Shown: positions 49,393 through 61,617, counted from the stretch's first letter. The stretch is 64,000 nt of DNA from Ehretia macrophylla (GCA_037974665.1 CM075767.1:22779498-22843497); one strand, 5' to 3'. Made by a program: numbers and translations. Notes: a model not told the origin generated them from the letters alone.

Positions 49393-52300
49393 ATGGCTTC
49401 CTCTTCATCTACACCAGCACGAAAATATCAAGTTTTCTTGAGTTTCAGAGGAGAAGACACACGTAAAACTTTTGTTGGCCATCTTTATAAGGATCTTGTT
49501 CAGAGAGGAATCGTAACTTACAAGGATGACCACAATCTAGAAAAAGGTCAATCAATCTCACCGGAACTAATGAAAGCCATTGACGAGTCACAGTTTGCCA
49601 TCGTCGTCTTCTCCAAGAACTATGCTTCATCCACATGGTGCTTGGATGAACTTGTGAAGATCATGGAATGCAAAAACGAGCATGCCCAGACTGTTATACC
49701 GATCTTCTACGACGTGGATCCATCAGATGTTCGCAAGCAAAAGAATAGCTTCGCTGAATCCTTTTCCAAACACGAGGTGAACTTCAAGGATAACATGGAG
49801 AAAGTGCAGATCTGGAAGGAAAATCTGTTTAAAGCTGGAGGTCTAATAGGGGTTGACATACGCGGAAAGTATGTATTACTTCTCCTTTCTTTAATCATAA
49901 ACACTAGCTTGGTGTTGGTTGCTTTCGACTTTTTTTTTTTTTTTCACTGTTCTTTATAGATTTTTTTTTCTTTTCTGGGTATGTTTTCTGTGTGTGAATA
50001 TATGATTAGAATCTTGGTGATCTTACTTTGTGATATTCAGGGACGAAGCATCATGTATATCGAAGATAGTTGAAGAGATCTTTAGTAAATTGCTCCCAGA
50101 ACCTTCCACAGAAGATCTTGTGGGAATGGAATCTCGCATGAGGGAACTAAGTTCATTGTTGTTTAAGGAACCCAATGCCGTTCGTTTTGTGGGGATTGTG
50201 GGTATGGGGGGCATTGGGAAAACAACAATTGCGAGAGCTATCTTTTATGATCTCATTCGTATATTTGAAGGAGGTTGTTTTCTTCAAGACGTGAGTAAGA
50301 AACTTGATATGGTAGATTTGCAAAAGATTCTTCTCTCGAAAGTCCTAAAGTTAGAACGTGTAGACATAAGTGATGAATATGGAGGAAGCAGAATGATAGG
50401 GGACCATCTTCGGTTTAAAAAAGTTCTACTGGTTCTTGATGATGTAAACAATTCAGATCAATTAAAGTCATTAGCAGGAGAGGGCGGGTGGTTTGGTCCT
50501 GGCAGCAGAATTATCATAACAACTAGAAATAAACAGTTGTTGAATAAGGTAGATGACATATATGAAGCTCACTTGTTGTCTAACAGTGATGCTATGCAAC
50601 TCTTTTGTTGGCATGCTTTTAAGAACTATCCAGATAAAGATTATGGTGATCTTCCGGATCGTATTGTGAGTTATGCCCATGGGCTTCCCTTAGCTCTTAA
50701 AGTGTTCGGTTCTCATTTATGTGGACAAGGAATAGATGTTTGGGAAAGTACACTTGGTAGATTGGAAGTTGATCCATTAAAAGATATTGTTGACGTTCTT
50801 AGAATTAGCTTTGATGGATTAAGTAATATTCAGCAAAATATATTTCTAGATATTGCATGTTTCTACAGACAATGGAAAGAAGATGATGTGAAAAAAAGGC
50901 TTCATAGTCGTGGTTTCCACCCTGTGGCAGGCATCACAGTTCTTATTCATAGATCGCTCATACACATATTGGATGGAAAAATTCAGATGCATGATTTGCT
51001 TGAAGAAATGGGTCGACAAATTGTTCGACAAAAAGCCAATATGGAGCCTCAAAGATATAGTAGACTATGGACTTTTAAAGATATATATGATGTGCTTACA
51101 AATAACATGGTCAGATCTCTTGCAAAACTAAAGTTCTTACCATTTCTTTGCATATCTCTTTCTTTATCCAATATATTTATAGTCTACCACACAACAAGGC
51201 CATTTGATATCATGTTTAATAAATATGCATGTTTTGAGAATGTATCGTCAGCAAAACCTACGTTTCAATATACTCTTGTTTCTACATATCTAATAGGAAT
51301 GTATGTATATTCCAACATCAACTTTTAAAAATGTCCATTTGATGTTCTTACCATTTTCCATCCCTATTTTCTTATATGATTTGAGTTATTGCTAGCATAT
51401 CAATTTTTTTCTAGATAGCTAATCATTATTTTAATATGTATATTTTGACACTCGCTTTATTTCTCATCTATCTCATTTTGTATTTTATTTTGTTTTTCAA
51501 ATAGTAAAATTTTAATTAATATTATTTTCATTCGGTTTAATTGAATTTTAAATTTATTGTTTTTCAGTTCTAACCAAATGATCGGTTAGTTATCTATCAT
51601 AACAATGCTTATTTGTGGGGGACCGCTGAAGTTGAAGCCTTGGTACTACCAGAAGGCGAAGATGAGATCGTATGATTTGAACCTCACTTTATATATCATC
51701 TATTTTATTTTGAATTGAAAAAACAAATTTATTATTATTCTATTGTTATTGTTCTCTCTCATCACTTAATTTTAAAATTCTCTTATCTTATATATGGTTG
51801 CTATAGTTATCTCTCTAACAATGCTTGTTTGTAGGGGACTCATGAAGGAGTGTTTAAAAACATGAACAAGCTAAGGCTACTCGATATTGCGGATAGCTAT
51901 TTGATTCCAGATTATCTGCCTAACACATTGCAGTGGCTTAGTTGGCGTTATTACCCAGGCAATTATTTACCAAAGGACTTTCGACCAATAAATCTTGTTC
52001 ACCTTGAATTGCATTGCAGCTCAATTGTAGAAACTCCAGACGTTTCTGGCATGCCAAACTTGAAGGAATTAGATTTTTGGAAATGCGAGAACTTGTTAGA
52101 AGTCCACCCATCCATTGGAGTTCACAAGAAGCTTGTTCGTTTATGTTTGAAAGAGTGTTATCAAATTGAGAAGTTTCCAAAAATTACTAAGATGAAATCA
52201 CTTGAAATTCTTGACTTGGAGTATACAAGGATAGAGAGATTGGCTTGGTCATTTGGAAGCCTTACCAGCCTCCAAGAGCTAAATCTGAGTACGTGTTATG

Positions 52301-53088
52301 ATCTTAGACGCCTACCAAGCAGCCTTTGTGGGCTTGAACATCTGGAGATCATTAATTTGGGAGGTTGCTCAAAACTTGAGTACTTTTTTGAGAACCCAGA
52401 TGGTGATGAAGTTGTCCCTTGCTTCGATTCACAACCACTTCCCTTGAAACGGAATGTCAACATGTTTCCTGCTTTACTCAGTCTGCCCTCGTTACGAACA
52501 CTTGATATGTCGAATTGCAATGTAACAGAGGTAATAATTCCTGAGAGCATCGGCTGCGTACGCTCTTTGCAAGAGTTACATCTTGACCGTAACTATTTTG
52601 TGTCTTTACCTGAGAGCATCAATCGCCTCTCTTGTCTTCAAGTCCTTGATTTACGTGGTTGCAATATGCTTGAAGCGCTACCAGAGCTTCCATCGAGTAT
52701 AAAGAAGCTTGATCTAGAGTATTGTATATCATTGACAAGGATTCCAAGCCTAGTAGATCTACTCGGCAAGTATAAACATCTCAATCACTTGTCACTTCTA
52801 GGTTGCCCGCAACTTGGCCAAAACCCCGTATGTTTCTGATCTTTCTCTTGCCCCTATGGGAGTGGATAATGCTCCCTTCTATATCTGATATGTTTGTGAT
52901 CAAGTATAAGATGGTAGATTATAATGTGGTTTATTGTATGTATACATGAAGAGGAGAGCTGCAACTATCGTCAAAGTGGATCTGCTCCATCTGGACATCA
53001 GTTTGTATCATAGCCCACAAACCGATGCATTGCAACAGAGCAGACCTCTGTTTTTCCTGGCCTTTTGGGATTGGGTACTCTCTCTCTG

Positions 53089-53125
<37 letters not shown>

Positions 53126-53727
53126 GACATGGCAACTAACAGTACTGCAATTTTTTTTTTATTGGGTCTGATATGCACATTATAAAGCGGTCTGTGTCAA
53201 ACATCTTATGTACTAGGCAGGAAGTGCTGCAAGTTTATCTTCCACCAACTGAAATTCCAAATTGGTTATATCAGAGTAAATGGCCTCAAGTGACAGTTAC
53301 TTTATCTCCATCTTGGTATAATGATAAACTTCGAGGATTTGTTTTATGGGCTTACACTAACCTCGACGGATTCAGTTTATCTACTTGTAATGGTCTGGCC
53401 TTCGAAAGTAATCGCTACCATGACTGGTATGGTATTGCCTTTTTCTATATACCAATTGGTACAATTACACGTGACAGAGAGTGGAAAGAACAAAATGACT
53501 CTTTCCTATTTGAGGTAACTAATTATGGATATCGTCATCATACCTCATGGGGAATCCGTTTAGTGTACGAAGGCGAAGTTGATCAAGATATTACTCATCT
53601 CACATTTACAAATCATTACAGTCCAATAGAAGAGGACGAGTATGCGGTACTGAAGGTTTGTGTTGCAGCAAGGAATCATGAGGAGAGAGAGGCTTCCCTG
53701 CAATACCTTGCACATCTATTTCTGTGA
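49393..53727 (+). CDS. TIR-NBS-LRR immune receptor, TMV resistance N-like (unit C)
   Basis: Six-exon model: 49393-49868, 50041-51109, 51619-51669, 51835-52827, 52952-53074, 53221-53727; all joins keep frame, about 1072 aa (1055 without exon 3). TIR residues 1-158 carry YQVFLSFRGEDTR and SSTWCLDEL, whose Glu86 matches the TIR NADase catalytic Glu. NBS: P-loop GMGGIGKTT (about 213-221), VLLVLDDV, GSRIIITTR, GLPLAL, and MHD in QMHDLLEEMG. Exon 4 holds the LRRs; the last exon is the C-JID. By family, effector binding frees the NBS switch, the receptor forms a tetramer, and the TIR makes nucleotide signals for EDS1. Oddities: the exon 3 acceptor is TGGGG where unit B has TAGGG, and the exon 2 donor GTCAGA is weak. 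Skipping exon 3 keeps frame; reading past 51109 stops at 51328. Confidence 0.88.
53080..53126. repeat. (TC)n(TA)n microsatellite in TNL-C intron 5
   Basis: CTCTCT tract grading into TATATA. The same intron in units A and B carries shorter or differently mixed tracts, and the TA part served as the join in the unit B tandem duplication. Confidence 0.9.
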
Positions 53728-54600
53728 AGCGAAGTTTTAAACTCTCGGTAGATACATAGAATAGATTGGAACTTCATTCTAGTTGATTTTTGTTTGGTTA
53801 CAACTAATTGACTTTGCTCATTTTAACTAAATGCTTTTCTGAAGAGAAATTGTACAGTAGAAAAATAAAAGAGCATGTTTTCTTTCTTGCTTCAGATGAT
53901 TGTGACTTCTTCGTGTACTAAATATAAAATATTTATATTTTATCAGTTACGTTAAACCAAACCTACCAAGTGTTCAATTTAATTATATTATTTTACATCA
54001 GGTTTCAATTTTTTTTTCTTAGATTGTTGCACTGGTTTTTTTGCTGAAATCCACTTGTGAAAATTATTGAGTTTTGCTTACATATGGGTTATGAATAGTG
54101 ATGCAAACAAGTATTTGGGAGGCTTTGGTACCATAACGCCATGCACCTATCAGAGACTGACATTTGAGTTATGAATAATGGTTAACACAAGATGTTTGAT
54201 AAAATTACTCAACGACTTTGGCTCCATGATTCCATTGGAGCTATCAAAAGTTCACGAATGGGTTATAAATAATGATGCGTAGAGTTTTTATTAGACCATT
54301 TTTATTTGAAGAATTAAGTTTCTTGTGTGTTACTCTTGCTTATGAAACTTTACGGGGATAAATGGTATAATTCTTATGTACGTATTAAAAGCATATTTGC
54401 TACAAAAATGAATGAGTTGAGGGCGCTTTGAAATGGTAATAACAATTATTACAAAGAAGAAGAAGCTGACCACCCACGAAATCCATTTCACAATTTAAAT
54501 TTATAATCAAAATATTAATCTACTTTGTTCTACTGATTCGAATGAAGCGCATTGCAATCGTCATACGTGTCCAAGGCGAGTGTGTAACATTCTGAAAAAG
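53728..54600. other. Spacer of unit C, first part
   Basis: Homologous to about 830-1660 of unit A. From about 54600 to 55740 unit C carries unrelated sequence (MITE, SINEs) in place of unit A 1660-3200. No gene. Confidence 0.75.
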
Positions 54601-54717
54601 CACGGGACATTTGAAAAAAATATGAAACTCTAAGCAACTTAATGTACGAAAAAAATATATGATTAACAAAATTATTAAAGATTGCCATTTGAAAAAGCAA
54701 AGGTCAAAGGCTAGTTA

Positions 54718-55099
54718 GGGGAGCTCCAACAGCTCCCCCAAATGCCTAAAACCATCAAATTTGGGGGAGCTGTTGGTGCTATATAGCTCCAACAGCTCTC
54801 CAAAATGATCCCCTATATTTTAGGGGATAAATGTTTTGAAATTTATATCCCCCATTGCTGAGGGATCAAATCACTCCCCCATCCCATCCCCCATAGTTTT
54901 TAATGTTATAAAAGTATAAATTTTCTAAATAGGGGAGTTGTTGGAGTAAAACGAAAATAGGGATTCTATAAAATAAGGGATTGGTTAAAAATAGGGGAGC
55001 TGTTGGAGTGAAACTGAAAAAGGAAATCTGTAAAAATAGGGAAAATGTTTCAAATCCCCTAAATGTAAGAAAAAAATAGGGGAGCTGTTGGAGATGGCC
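54718..55099. mobile_element. 382-bp PIF/Harbinger-like MITE
   Basis: Ends GGGGAGCTCCAACAGCTCCC and, reverse-complemented, GGCCATCTCCAACAGCTCCC. TTA flanks both sides (54715-54717 and 55100-55102), the usual Harbinger target duplication. Internal copies of GGGGAGCTGTTGGAG repeat the terminal motif. No coding capacity. Confidence 0.72.
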
Positions 55100-55182
55100 T
55101 TAGAGCAGGGTGAACAAGAAGGATAGTATTTTAGTCATTCTAGATAAGGAAGCAATAAAGAAATTTGCAAAAATTATATTGC

Positions 55183-55262
55183 TACTGCAAAATTTTGAAC
55201 CCAGGTCAACAATTTGAGTAGGTTGTGACTTACCATCTTAACTAACTCCATTCTCTTGATGA
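55183..55262 (-). mobile_element. tRNA-derived SINE-like head
   Basis: Minus strand: A-box-like TTAGTTAAGATGGTAAG and B-box-like CTGGGTTCAAAATTTTG, about 35 bp apart. Only the head is clear. The C- and G-rich run beside it (55265-55300) is unexplained. Confidence 0.35.
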
Positions 55263-55519
55263 GGTTGGGGGGCGGTCCTCCCCCCCTCCTCCGCCCGTCT
55301 ACTCGAGATCTATTCCTATTCCCAACTACTGGCCAGAGATATACGTCACTTAGTATAAACCTTAGAAGAATAAACCTGCTTAACACATCTCATTGGAGGT
55401 GGGATAGAGCTAATTCTGGGATCGAATGTCTTTCATTGTGGTTTAGATTAATCTATGAGATTTTTTACCCTTTTTATCTTATTCTAGGAGATAAAGAAGC
55501 TCCTCCTAAATTTTTTCTT

Positions 55520-55690
55520 GTAATTTATCACTATTTTTTTTTAATTTAAAGGGAGGCCTAAGTTAATATTATATCATGTACAAATGATACTAACATATAC
55601 TGAGAATCGATCTCAATACCTCTCACACAAAAAAAACGAGAACTATACCAATAGTACAAATACCTAGCATCTTTGTAGTAATGTTATTGC
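55520..55690 (-). mobile_element. tRNA-derived SINE-like sequence
   Basis: Minus strand: TATTGGTATAG (A-box-like), GAGATCGATTCTC (B-box-like), then a TTGTACATGATAT body and the tail GGCCTCCCTTTAAATT followed by an A-rich run. The tail matches the copy at 48310-48445. Confidence 0.48.
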
Positions 55691-55924
55691 TCTAGGAAAT
55701 CGACCCAAAGCTTCCATAGAACCTACTGAAATTTGAAGTTCGAAATTCAATATTATTCAAACAGAACCTAGAGATGAGATGAAGGTCTCCAAGTAGTGAT
55801 ATATCTTTTTTTTTGGTCGAAAACCAAGTAGTGATATATCACTCTTCCAAATCAGCATCTAATCAGAGGTTGACTTCTAGATGCATCCCAGCTAAGATAA
55901 TGCTACTCGATACCTGGCTACCAA

Positions 55925-56000
55925 ACGTGGGAATATACCATCTACGCGGCGCCTAGACTTCGGCTCATCATCTCTCTCATGCATAACCACGTATAAATAG
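55925..56000 (+). promoter_or_regulatory. Core promoter of GAT-C
   Basis: CGCGGCGCC near 55946 and TATA box TATAAATA at 55992-55999, 185 bp before the exon-1 ATG; same order as units A and B. Confidence 0.6.
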
Positions 56001-56544
56001 TTCTATATAAACGCCTAGATTCATACAAGGAAATTGAGCCACTTTGGATAGGAAAGAAATCAATTGTAAAGCCTTTTGTTATAGTTCTTTTTCGATCATC
56101 AATAACATATTTGGATCTCTCTTTCCAATTTTAAATCCACGTAAAGGGCTTAAAAACCTTGGTGTCTAGTCCAGCCATGGCTTCAGATCTCTCGATGATT
56201 CTTCCTAGGTTCTCATTGTTTCGCGACGTACCGTTCGCAAAAATAAGTTCGTTGATTTTGTTGGTATGTATCTCTTCACGCACGTCCCTCAACCGATGAG
56301 TCGGGCTAAAAAATGATCACGGCATCTCTGACGAGTGTGTCTCATGTGGGCCGTGAGACAAATGCGCCAGACACAAACTGATGATAGTTTTTTTGGGGAT
56401 TGTCGTTTTTAAGCCAATTCCCTCAATCGATAGGCACATTACTGTTCATCTATTCCTATCTCATCTACCGGTTAGAGTTAATATTCAGCTTTGTATTCCG
56501 TTTGGCATGATATATTGCAATTTGCAAAACTAAAGAAGCATAAT

Positions 56545-56685
56545 TGGAGCCTTTTCTTTTTCTTTTTTTCAACCCCCCACCCTCACCTGTCCATCAACCT
56601 TTATGAGATTCGAATCCAAATTTCCTAACTGTCAAAGACAGTAATTTATCTATAGACTACTTTTGAATCTCAACATAGTTGTAAC
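56545..56685 (-). mobile_element. tRNA-derived SINE-like sequence in GAT-C intron 1
   Basis: Minus strand: A-box-like TAGTCTATAGATAAATT, a near-consensus B box GGATTCGAATCTC about 35 bp on, then a G-rich body and a run ending GGTTGAAAAAAAG. Absent from the matching introns of units A and B. Confidence 0.55.
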
Positions 56686-57230
56686 TTGCTCAATCATTAA
56701 TATATATATATTTTTTGGAGCATACAACTGTTGCACCTGGATAACTTAGGCTTTGCAAAACAAGTATATAAGATCTTAAGTTATTTTATCTGATACCAAT
56801 AGGTTTTGGAAGCATGATTTTTGCATGGTATAAGAGGTAGCCCTTTCTAGTCATTTCCATCACATGCAACTCATCTCTTGCCTTACGGACTAACTTGCCT
56901 CAATGTCAATCACGTATTCAAAAAGCTTAGTTCTTCCAATTGGGACACCAATCAAAACAAGTGGTAGATAATATAATTGTGCTAAAGAGATAAATCAGTA
57001 CGTACCAACAAGATGTTTATATTAGATTCTAAACTATACTACACCTAACACTAATTAGAGATAAATTAGTATGTACCGGCAAAATACTTATATTAGATTC
57101 TCGACTATATTACACCTAACACTAATTAATTTTAATTGAGACCCCAATATTTTTAACATTCATGTATTTGTTCTTAGTCATATATGTACATATGAATGTG
57201 TGATGCTTTAATTAATGTATGCTAATGTAC

Positions 57231-57716
57231 GGGAAAATTTCACAAATAATCCCTATTGTTACCTAATTGTCTCAATTTAGTCCCTATTATTTTATTTGTC
57301 TCAATTTAGTCCTTATTATTTGTAAAAAAATTTCAATTTCGTCCCTATTGTTTAAAATTTCTCAATTTCATCCTTATTATTTCTCAAAAAGTTTTAATTT
57401 TGTCCTTATTGTTTTTAAAAAGTTTCAATTTCGTCCTTATTGTTTTCTTAAAGTTTTAAATTCGTTCCTATTATTCAAGGACTAAATTGAAATTTTCTGA
57501 GAAATAATAGGGACGAATTTGAATTTTTTTGAAAACAATAAGGACAAAACTGAAACTTTTGGCAAACATTAAGGATGAAATTGAAAAACTTTAAACAATA
57601 GGGATGAAATTGAAACTTTTTGGGAAACAATAGGGACTAAATTAAGACATTTTAAATAATAGGGACAAAATTAAAATTTTTTGCAAATAATAGGGACTAA
57701 ATGTGAAAATTTTCCC
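57231..57716. mobile_element. Foldback MITE, phased inverted repeat, 486 bp
   Basis: Flanked by an exact 8-bp duplication TAATGTAC (57223-57230 and 57717-57724; 9 bp if C is included). Ends are GGGAAAATTT and its inverse. The left half is a series of units of about 30-40 bp around CAATTT.GTCC.TATT; the right half is the same series inverted, so the whole element is close to one palindrome. Mutator-like and hAT elements both make duplications of this size. Unit A has uninterrupted sequence here. Confidence 0.78.
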
Positions 57717-59961
57717 TAATGTACCTTGAATATGTAGACAACTATTCCACCAATGCCAGCATGTATGTGTATAATTTACTATTTCCCTAGTTTCCATTAA
57801 TGTTCACAGCAGAAGTTCACTAATTACGTTAACTAATTTTCCTTAAAGAAACCATAAGATCTAAGTAATCAATAACCTGTAAATCCTTGATCATGATTCC
57901 TGAAATCTATATAAATGTGTAGTAACAGAAACTAAGTTACAAATCTTTCAGGACAATTGGTTTCCATTTTTTCTTTCTATGAACTGTGAATAGGTGAATA
58001 TCATCTGGATCTGATAGTAAGCTATGGAGCTGCACCCGTAATCATCCCAAGAGTTACCGGAGTCCATATGCTCTAGAAAGCTTCGAACCAATTCATGGCG
58101 TTCTACTTTGTGAGGGTGAAGATATAGATCCATCACTTTATGATGCAGAATTGTCCGGATTCTCATCTGAAGAACTCGAAGAGATCAAGAAATTGCACGC
58201 AAGTGACACTGCCATTGACCGCGAAAAGGACTCAATTGAATTAAGACTTGCAAAGATTTTCCTTGAAAGAAACATACCATACCTGGGCATATGCAGAGGC
58301 TCTCAAGTTCTTAATGTTGCATGTGGTGGAAGCCTGTATCATGACATTGAGAAAGAACTTTCCAAGAAATGTCCAGAACGAGAGCGAGTATCTCACATAA
58401 ACTACGAAGATTATGATGGTCACAGGTCTATGGTGAAAGTAGTAAAAGACACACCATTGGATCAATGGTTTAAAGATTCACTAGATGGTGAAAAGATGGA
58501 ACTTTGGGTGAATAGAAATCATCACCAAGGAGTTAAAAAGTAAGCTCAGCGTTTTGTTCCAATGGCTTTTGCTCCTGATGGTCTAATTGAAGGGTTCTAT
58601 GATCCTGATGCCTACAACCCTGAAGAGGGAAAATTCATTATGAGTCTGCAATTTCATCCTGAATGAATGCGTCGTTCAGATTCAGAAGATTTTGATTATC
58701 CAGGATGCTCATTAGCATACCAGGTATTGAATGAATTTGTTTCCTTACCATCTAGATTATTTCGGGTCAAATAGGAAGAAAGAATATTACACCTCTAGAA
58801 AGCACCTAAACCTAAGGGCAATGAAAAAACAACAGATGAAGTTCTAATTATCTGGTCATTTTGCAGGATTTCGTAAAAGCTGTAATAGCTTATAAGAAGA
58901 AACTTAATGGTTGAACATATATTGCGAAAGGTTTGAAGTTTGATCAAGAACTGGAGAAGAAAAGAAAGAATGTAGTAAGAAGTTTCTCAATCACAAAAAA
59001 CATATATTGCATGGGTAATGGAAAAGATTCAGCTCATGAATCTGAACTTGAAGCAGAAGCAAAATTTCTTGAGGTATGGAAAAACGAGTTTTTATCCTCT
59101 AAATGTAAGAATGAGCAATTTATCATGAAAACACCCCATCCCTCATTGATTATTTCTATAAAAGATGTGTATTCAATTTATAATAACTTGAGTTATAAAC
59201 TACAGCTACCACGAGCTTAAACATTTTATCCAGTTGATTAGATTCAATGCCAACAGTTGATCATGTTGAATCTGTTGGCAAGCACTGTTGCGCCAGACTA
59301 CCTGAGTGGTTATCAGAGCAAGCTATTAGCCAAAAATTTGTGGCTCTCTACTACTAATGGTTTTTAATTGTGGTTCCCTTATGTTTGGTGCGATTTTCTA
59401 TTTGAAGGGGGAGTTTTTATCACTCTATCTGACATTGATTCTGTAAAAAATATTTGTCTAGTTTATAATGACTTGCGTTTTCTACTATTGTCAACATGGA
59501 CTTAAGAATTTTTATCCCAGTTCAATGTATTGACAGACTAGTAATTGAACATGTCTCGTTACATTTATGCTGATACCATACAGCAAGAGATTTGTAGACA
59601 CCATTGTTCTAGAAAAAAAAAGTGTGTGATAACATCAAATAATATAATTTGACTTGGGAAAATTAGCTCATCAGCTCAAACTATAACCACTGTGATTACT
59701 TTAATATCTATCTATAGTTCGTAATCAATGTGTGAATTTTTAAAGGCAAATACAGCATTGAGTCTACAGCAGCAGAACAAGTTGAAGTAGATGGGTGCAA
59801 CAGTCCGCAATGCTTCAGCTTATATAGATAGATTGAAAATGAATGAAGATAGAGAAAGAATTGCAATGGCTATAATTGGGAAAATGTCAGTTGAGCAGCT
59901 TTCAGATATGGTGTCCTTCCACCTAACTCCTAAGAGCTATAGACTTTACTTTTGTCCATAG

Positions 59962-61617
59962 CCATCTTTTCTGATCACCTTATTTCTTCATCTTCTAACT
60001 ATTCTATCGCCTACCTTGATTTCACTTTAAGGTGTAGAGTACCACAAGAAAAAATAGAATTAAGCCACAAGCAAAACGTAAAGCATTGGAAAACACAAAA
60101 TACTGAAAGAGAAACTAAAATCAAGCACACAGTTGGATACTCCTAAAACTTTTAGTTCATAACCTCTATACTATAATAAGAGTTGCATTAAAACAAGCGA
60201 CAATTAGTGTACAAACATGGAGCAGCTAAATGTCACATGTGAGGCTTTTAGCCCATCATAATTCCCTTCAAATGGTAAAATAAGATAGCATAACTTATCA
60301 TCAGAACATCAAAACTAGCCTGTTCTATACAACTTTTATGGAAATAAAGACATAACAAAGGGGAAGATGAGGCGTTTCTGACATTTTTCGACCAAGCCAA
60401 ATAATTGCTTACCCTGGTTCAGCTTATCTCTTCTGCAACTTCGCCAACTCTTCTTTTTCCCCCACTCAATTTTCATTGATCTTTCTTACACTCCCTGTCT
60501 GACCATTCCATACAATTTCTCTCTTTTTCTTTTTCTTTTTTCTACCTTATTTTTTGGTAAGTTTGCCTTTAATTTATATATTCATACACAACGGATAACC
60601 AAGCAGCTCAAAGGATTTTGCCCATGAACATTGACGCAGCCCCTTAGCTGAAACAACTCCGTTTAATCTTCGGGAATGCCAAACGTTAAGAGAAAGTAAA
60701 CATTTCTTGATTTCATCTACGCCAAAAGAAAAGAAAATCTGGATGATTGACCTGTAACAATGCTATCCAATTGTTAGCAGCCTGAAGCAGGGAGTTCACC
60801 AATTGAAGCTCATAGCCCCCATTAGGTGTCTATACCGATCCTCTAAATTTGTATGAAGCAATACCAAAAAGGGGTAATAAAATCTTGGCAATGCCATCCA
60901 CCTTACTAGGATACAAGAGAACCGGCGAATGTACATTTTGAGGTCCTATAGAGTATTCCAATGCAGACATCAGAGACAAAAATGAAAAGGTAAAAAGTAT
61001 CCACAAAGAAAACAAAAAAATCATGCTAGGAAATGAGTTAGATTAGCGCACACAACCAACAAAGCCACAAGAGACTTTGTATTCAGCAATTATTGTGAAG
61101 AATAATGGGTTTCTATCTTAAAATCAATTGGTGCCAAGTGGAGTACCCCAATATCTTATTAAGTGGTCTAAGAGTTTATGATTTTTCTATGTGAGACAAG
61201 TATATATTCTAACAATTATCCCCAACTATAGAGATGAAAATTACTACAGGAACAACCCCCCTCCCCCCAGAGTAAATAGGAAGAATTATAAATGAATAAA
61301 AAACTCGCTACTCCTCTATAAAATAGAATAATATGATGCTAATATGACAAGGGCAAGTTATTGATAATTCTCACAATAAAAATAACAAGAAAAGCAAGAA
61401 GGAAAATAGATGAAATTCATTTCTGATTCTTTCTTCTGGACTAGAAGGGGGATAAGGGATAAAGAATGGAAAATTTATATGATGACAACAAAATCATAAG
61501 CAATGGAAAAAATGCAAGCAGATGGGGAGGCAGAGGAGAAGAAAACACTGTCAAACAGGACAGAGAGCAAAGGTGCCAATAAATATCAGGAAAATTAGAT
61601 AGTTCAACGAAAGCAAG
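59962..61617. other. No gene recognised
   Basis: AT-rich sequence past GAT-C. A 64-codon minus frame at 60830-61024 has a hydrophobic N-terminus like a signal peptide (MIFLFSLWILFTFSFLSL) and then SIGPQNVHSPVLLYPSKVD. It has no family motif I know, and I do not call it a gene. Confidence 0.5.

Larger units (their letters stand above)
56177..59961 (+). pseudogene. GAT1_2.1: GAT1_2.1-like glutamine amidotransferase, copy C, all exons present but frame destroyed
   Basis: Exon 1 56177-56263, exon 2 57994-58723, exon 3 58867-59073, exon 4 59746-59961, all with GT-AG borders and the gene order of Arabidopsis GAT1_2.1. The nucleophile motif [15 protein letters not shown] is intact. Damage: exon 1 is 87 bp, one short of the 88 needed, so its frame shifts; exon 2 has lost a base near 58072 with an immediate TAG; stops at 58541 (TAA), near 58664 (TGA, in the HPE region that carries the catalytic His and Glu) and in exon 3 near 58910 (TGA); exon 4 has a TAG after NKLK. 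The C-terminal exon reads ANTALSLQQQNKLK and later [11 protein letters not shown], as in the family. Several stops are C-to-T type. Confidence 0.9.

Noticed and set aside
52934-53185. 83-codon frame across the end of exon 5 and intron 5 of TNL-C
   Set aside because: The part past 53074 is intron (GTACTC donor, microsatellite); only 52952-53074 is taken as exon.
57267-57485. 72-codon frame with repeated SQFHPYYF-like units
   Set aside because: It is a translation of the tandem units of the foldback MITE, not a gene.
57231-57716. CRISPR-like spaced repeats
   Set aside because: Plant nuclear DNA; units are degenerate and inverted about a centre with flanking target duplication, so it is a transposable element.
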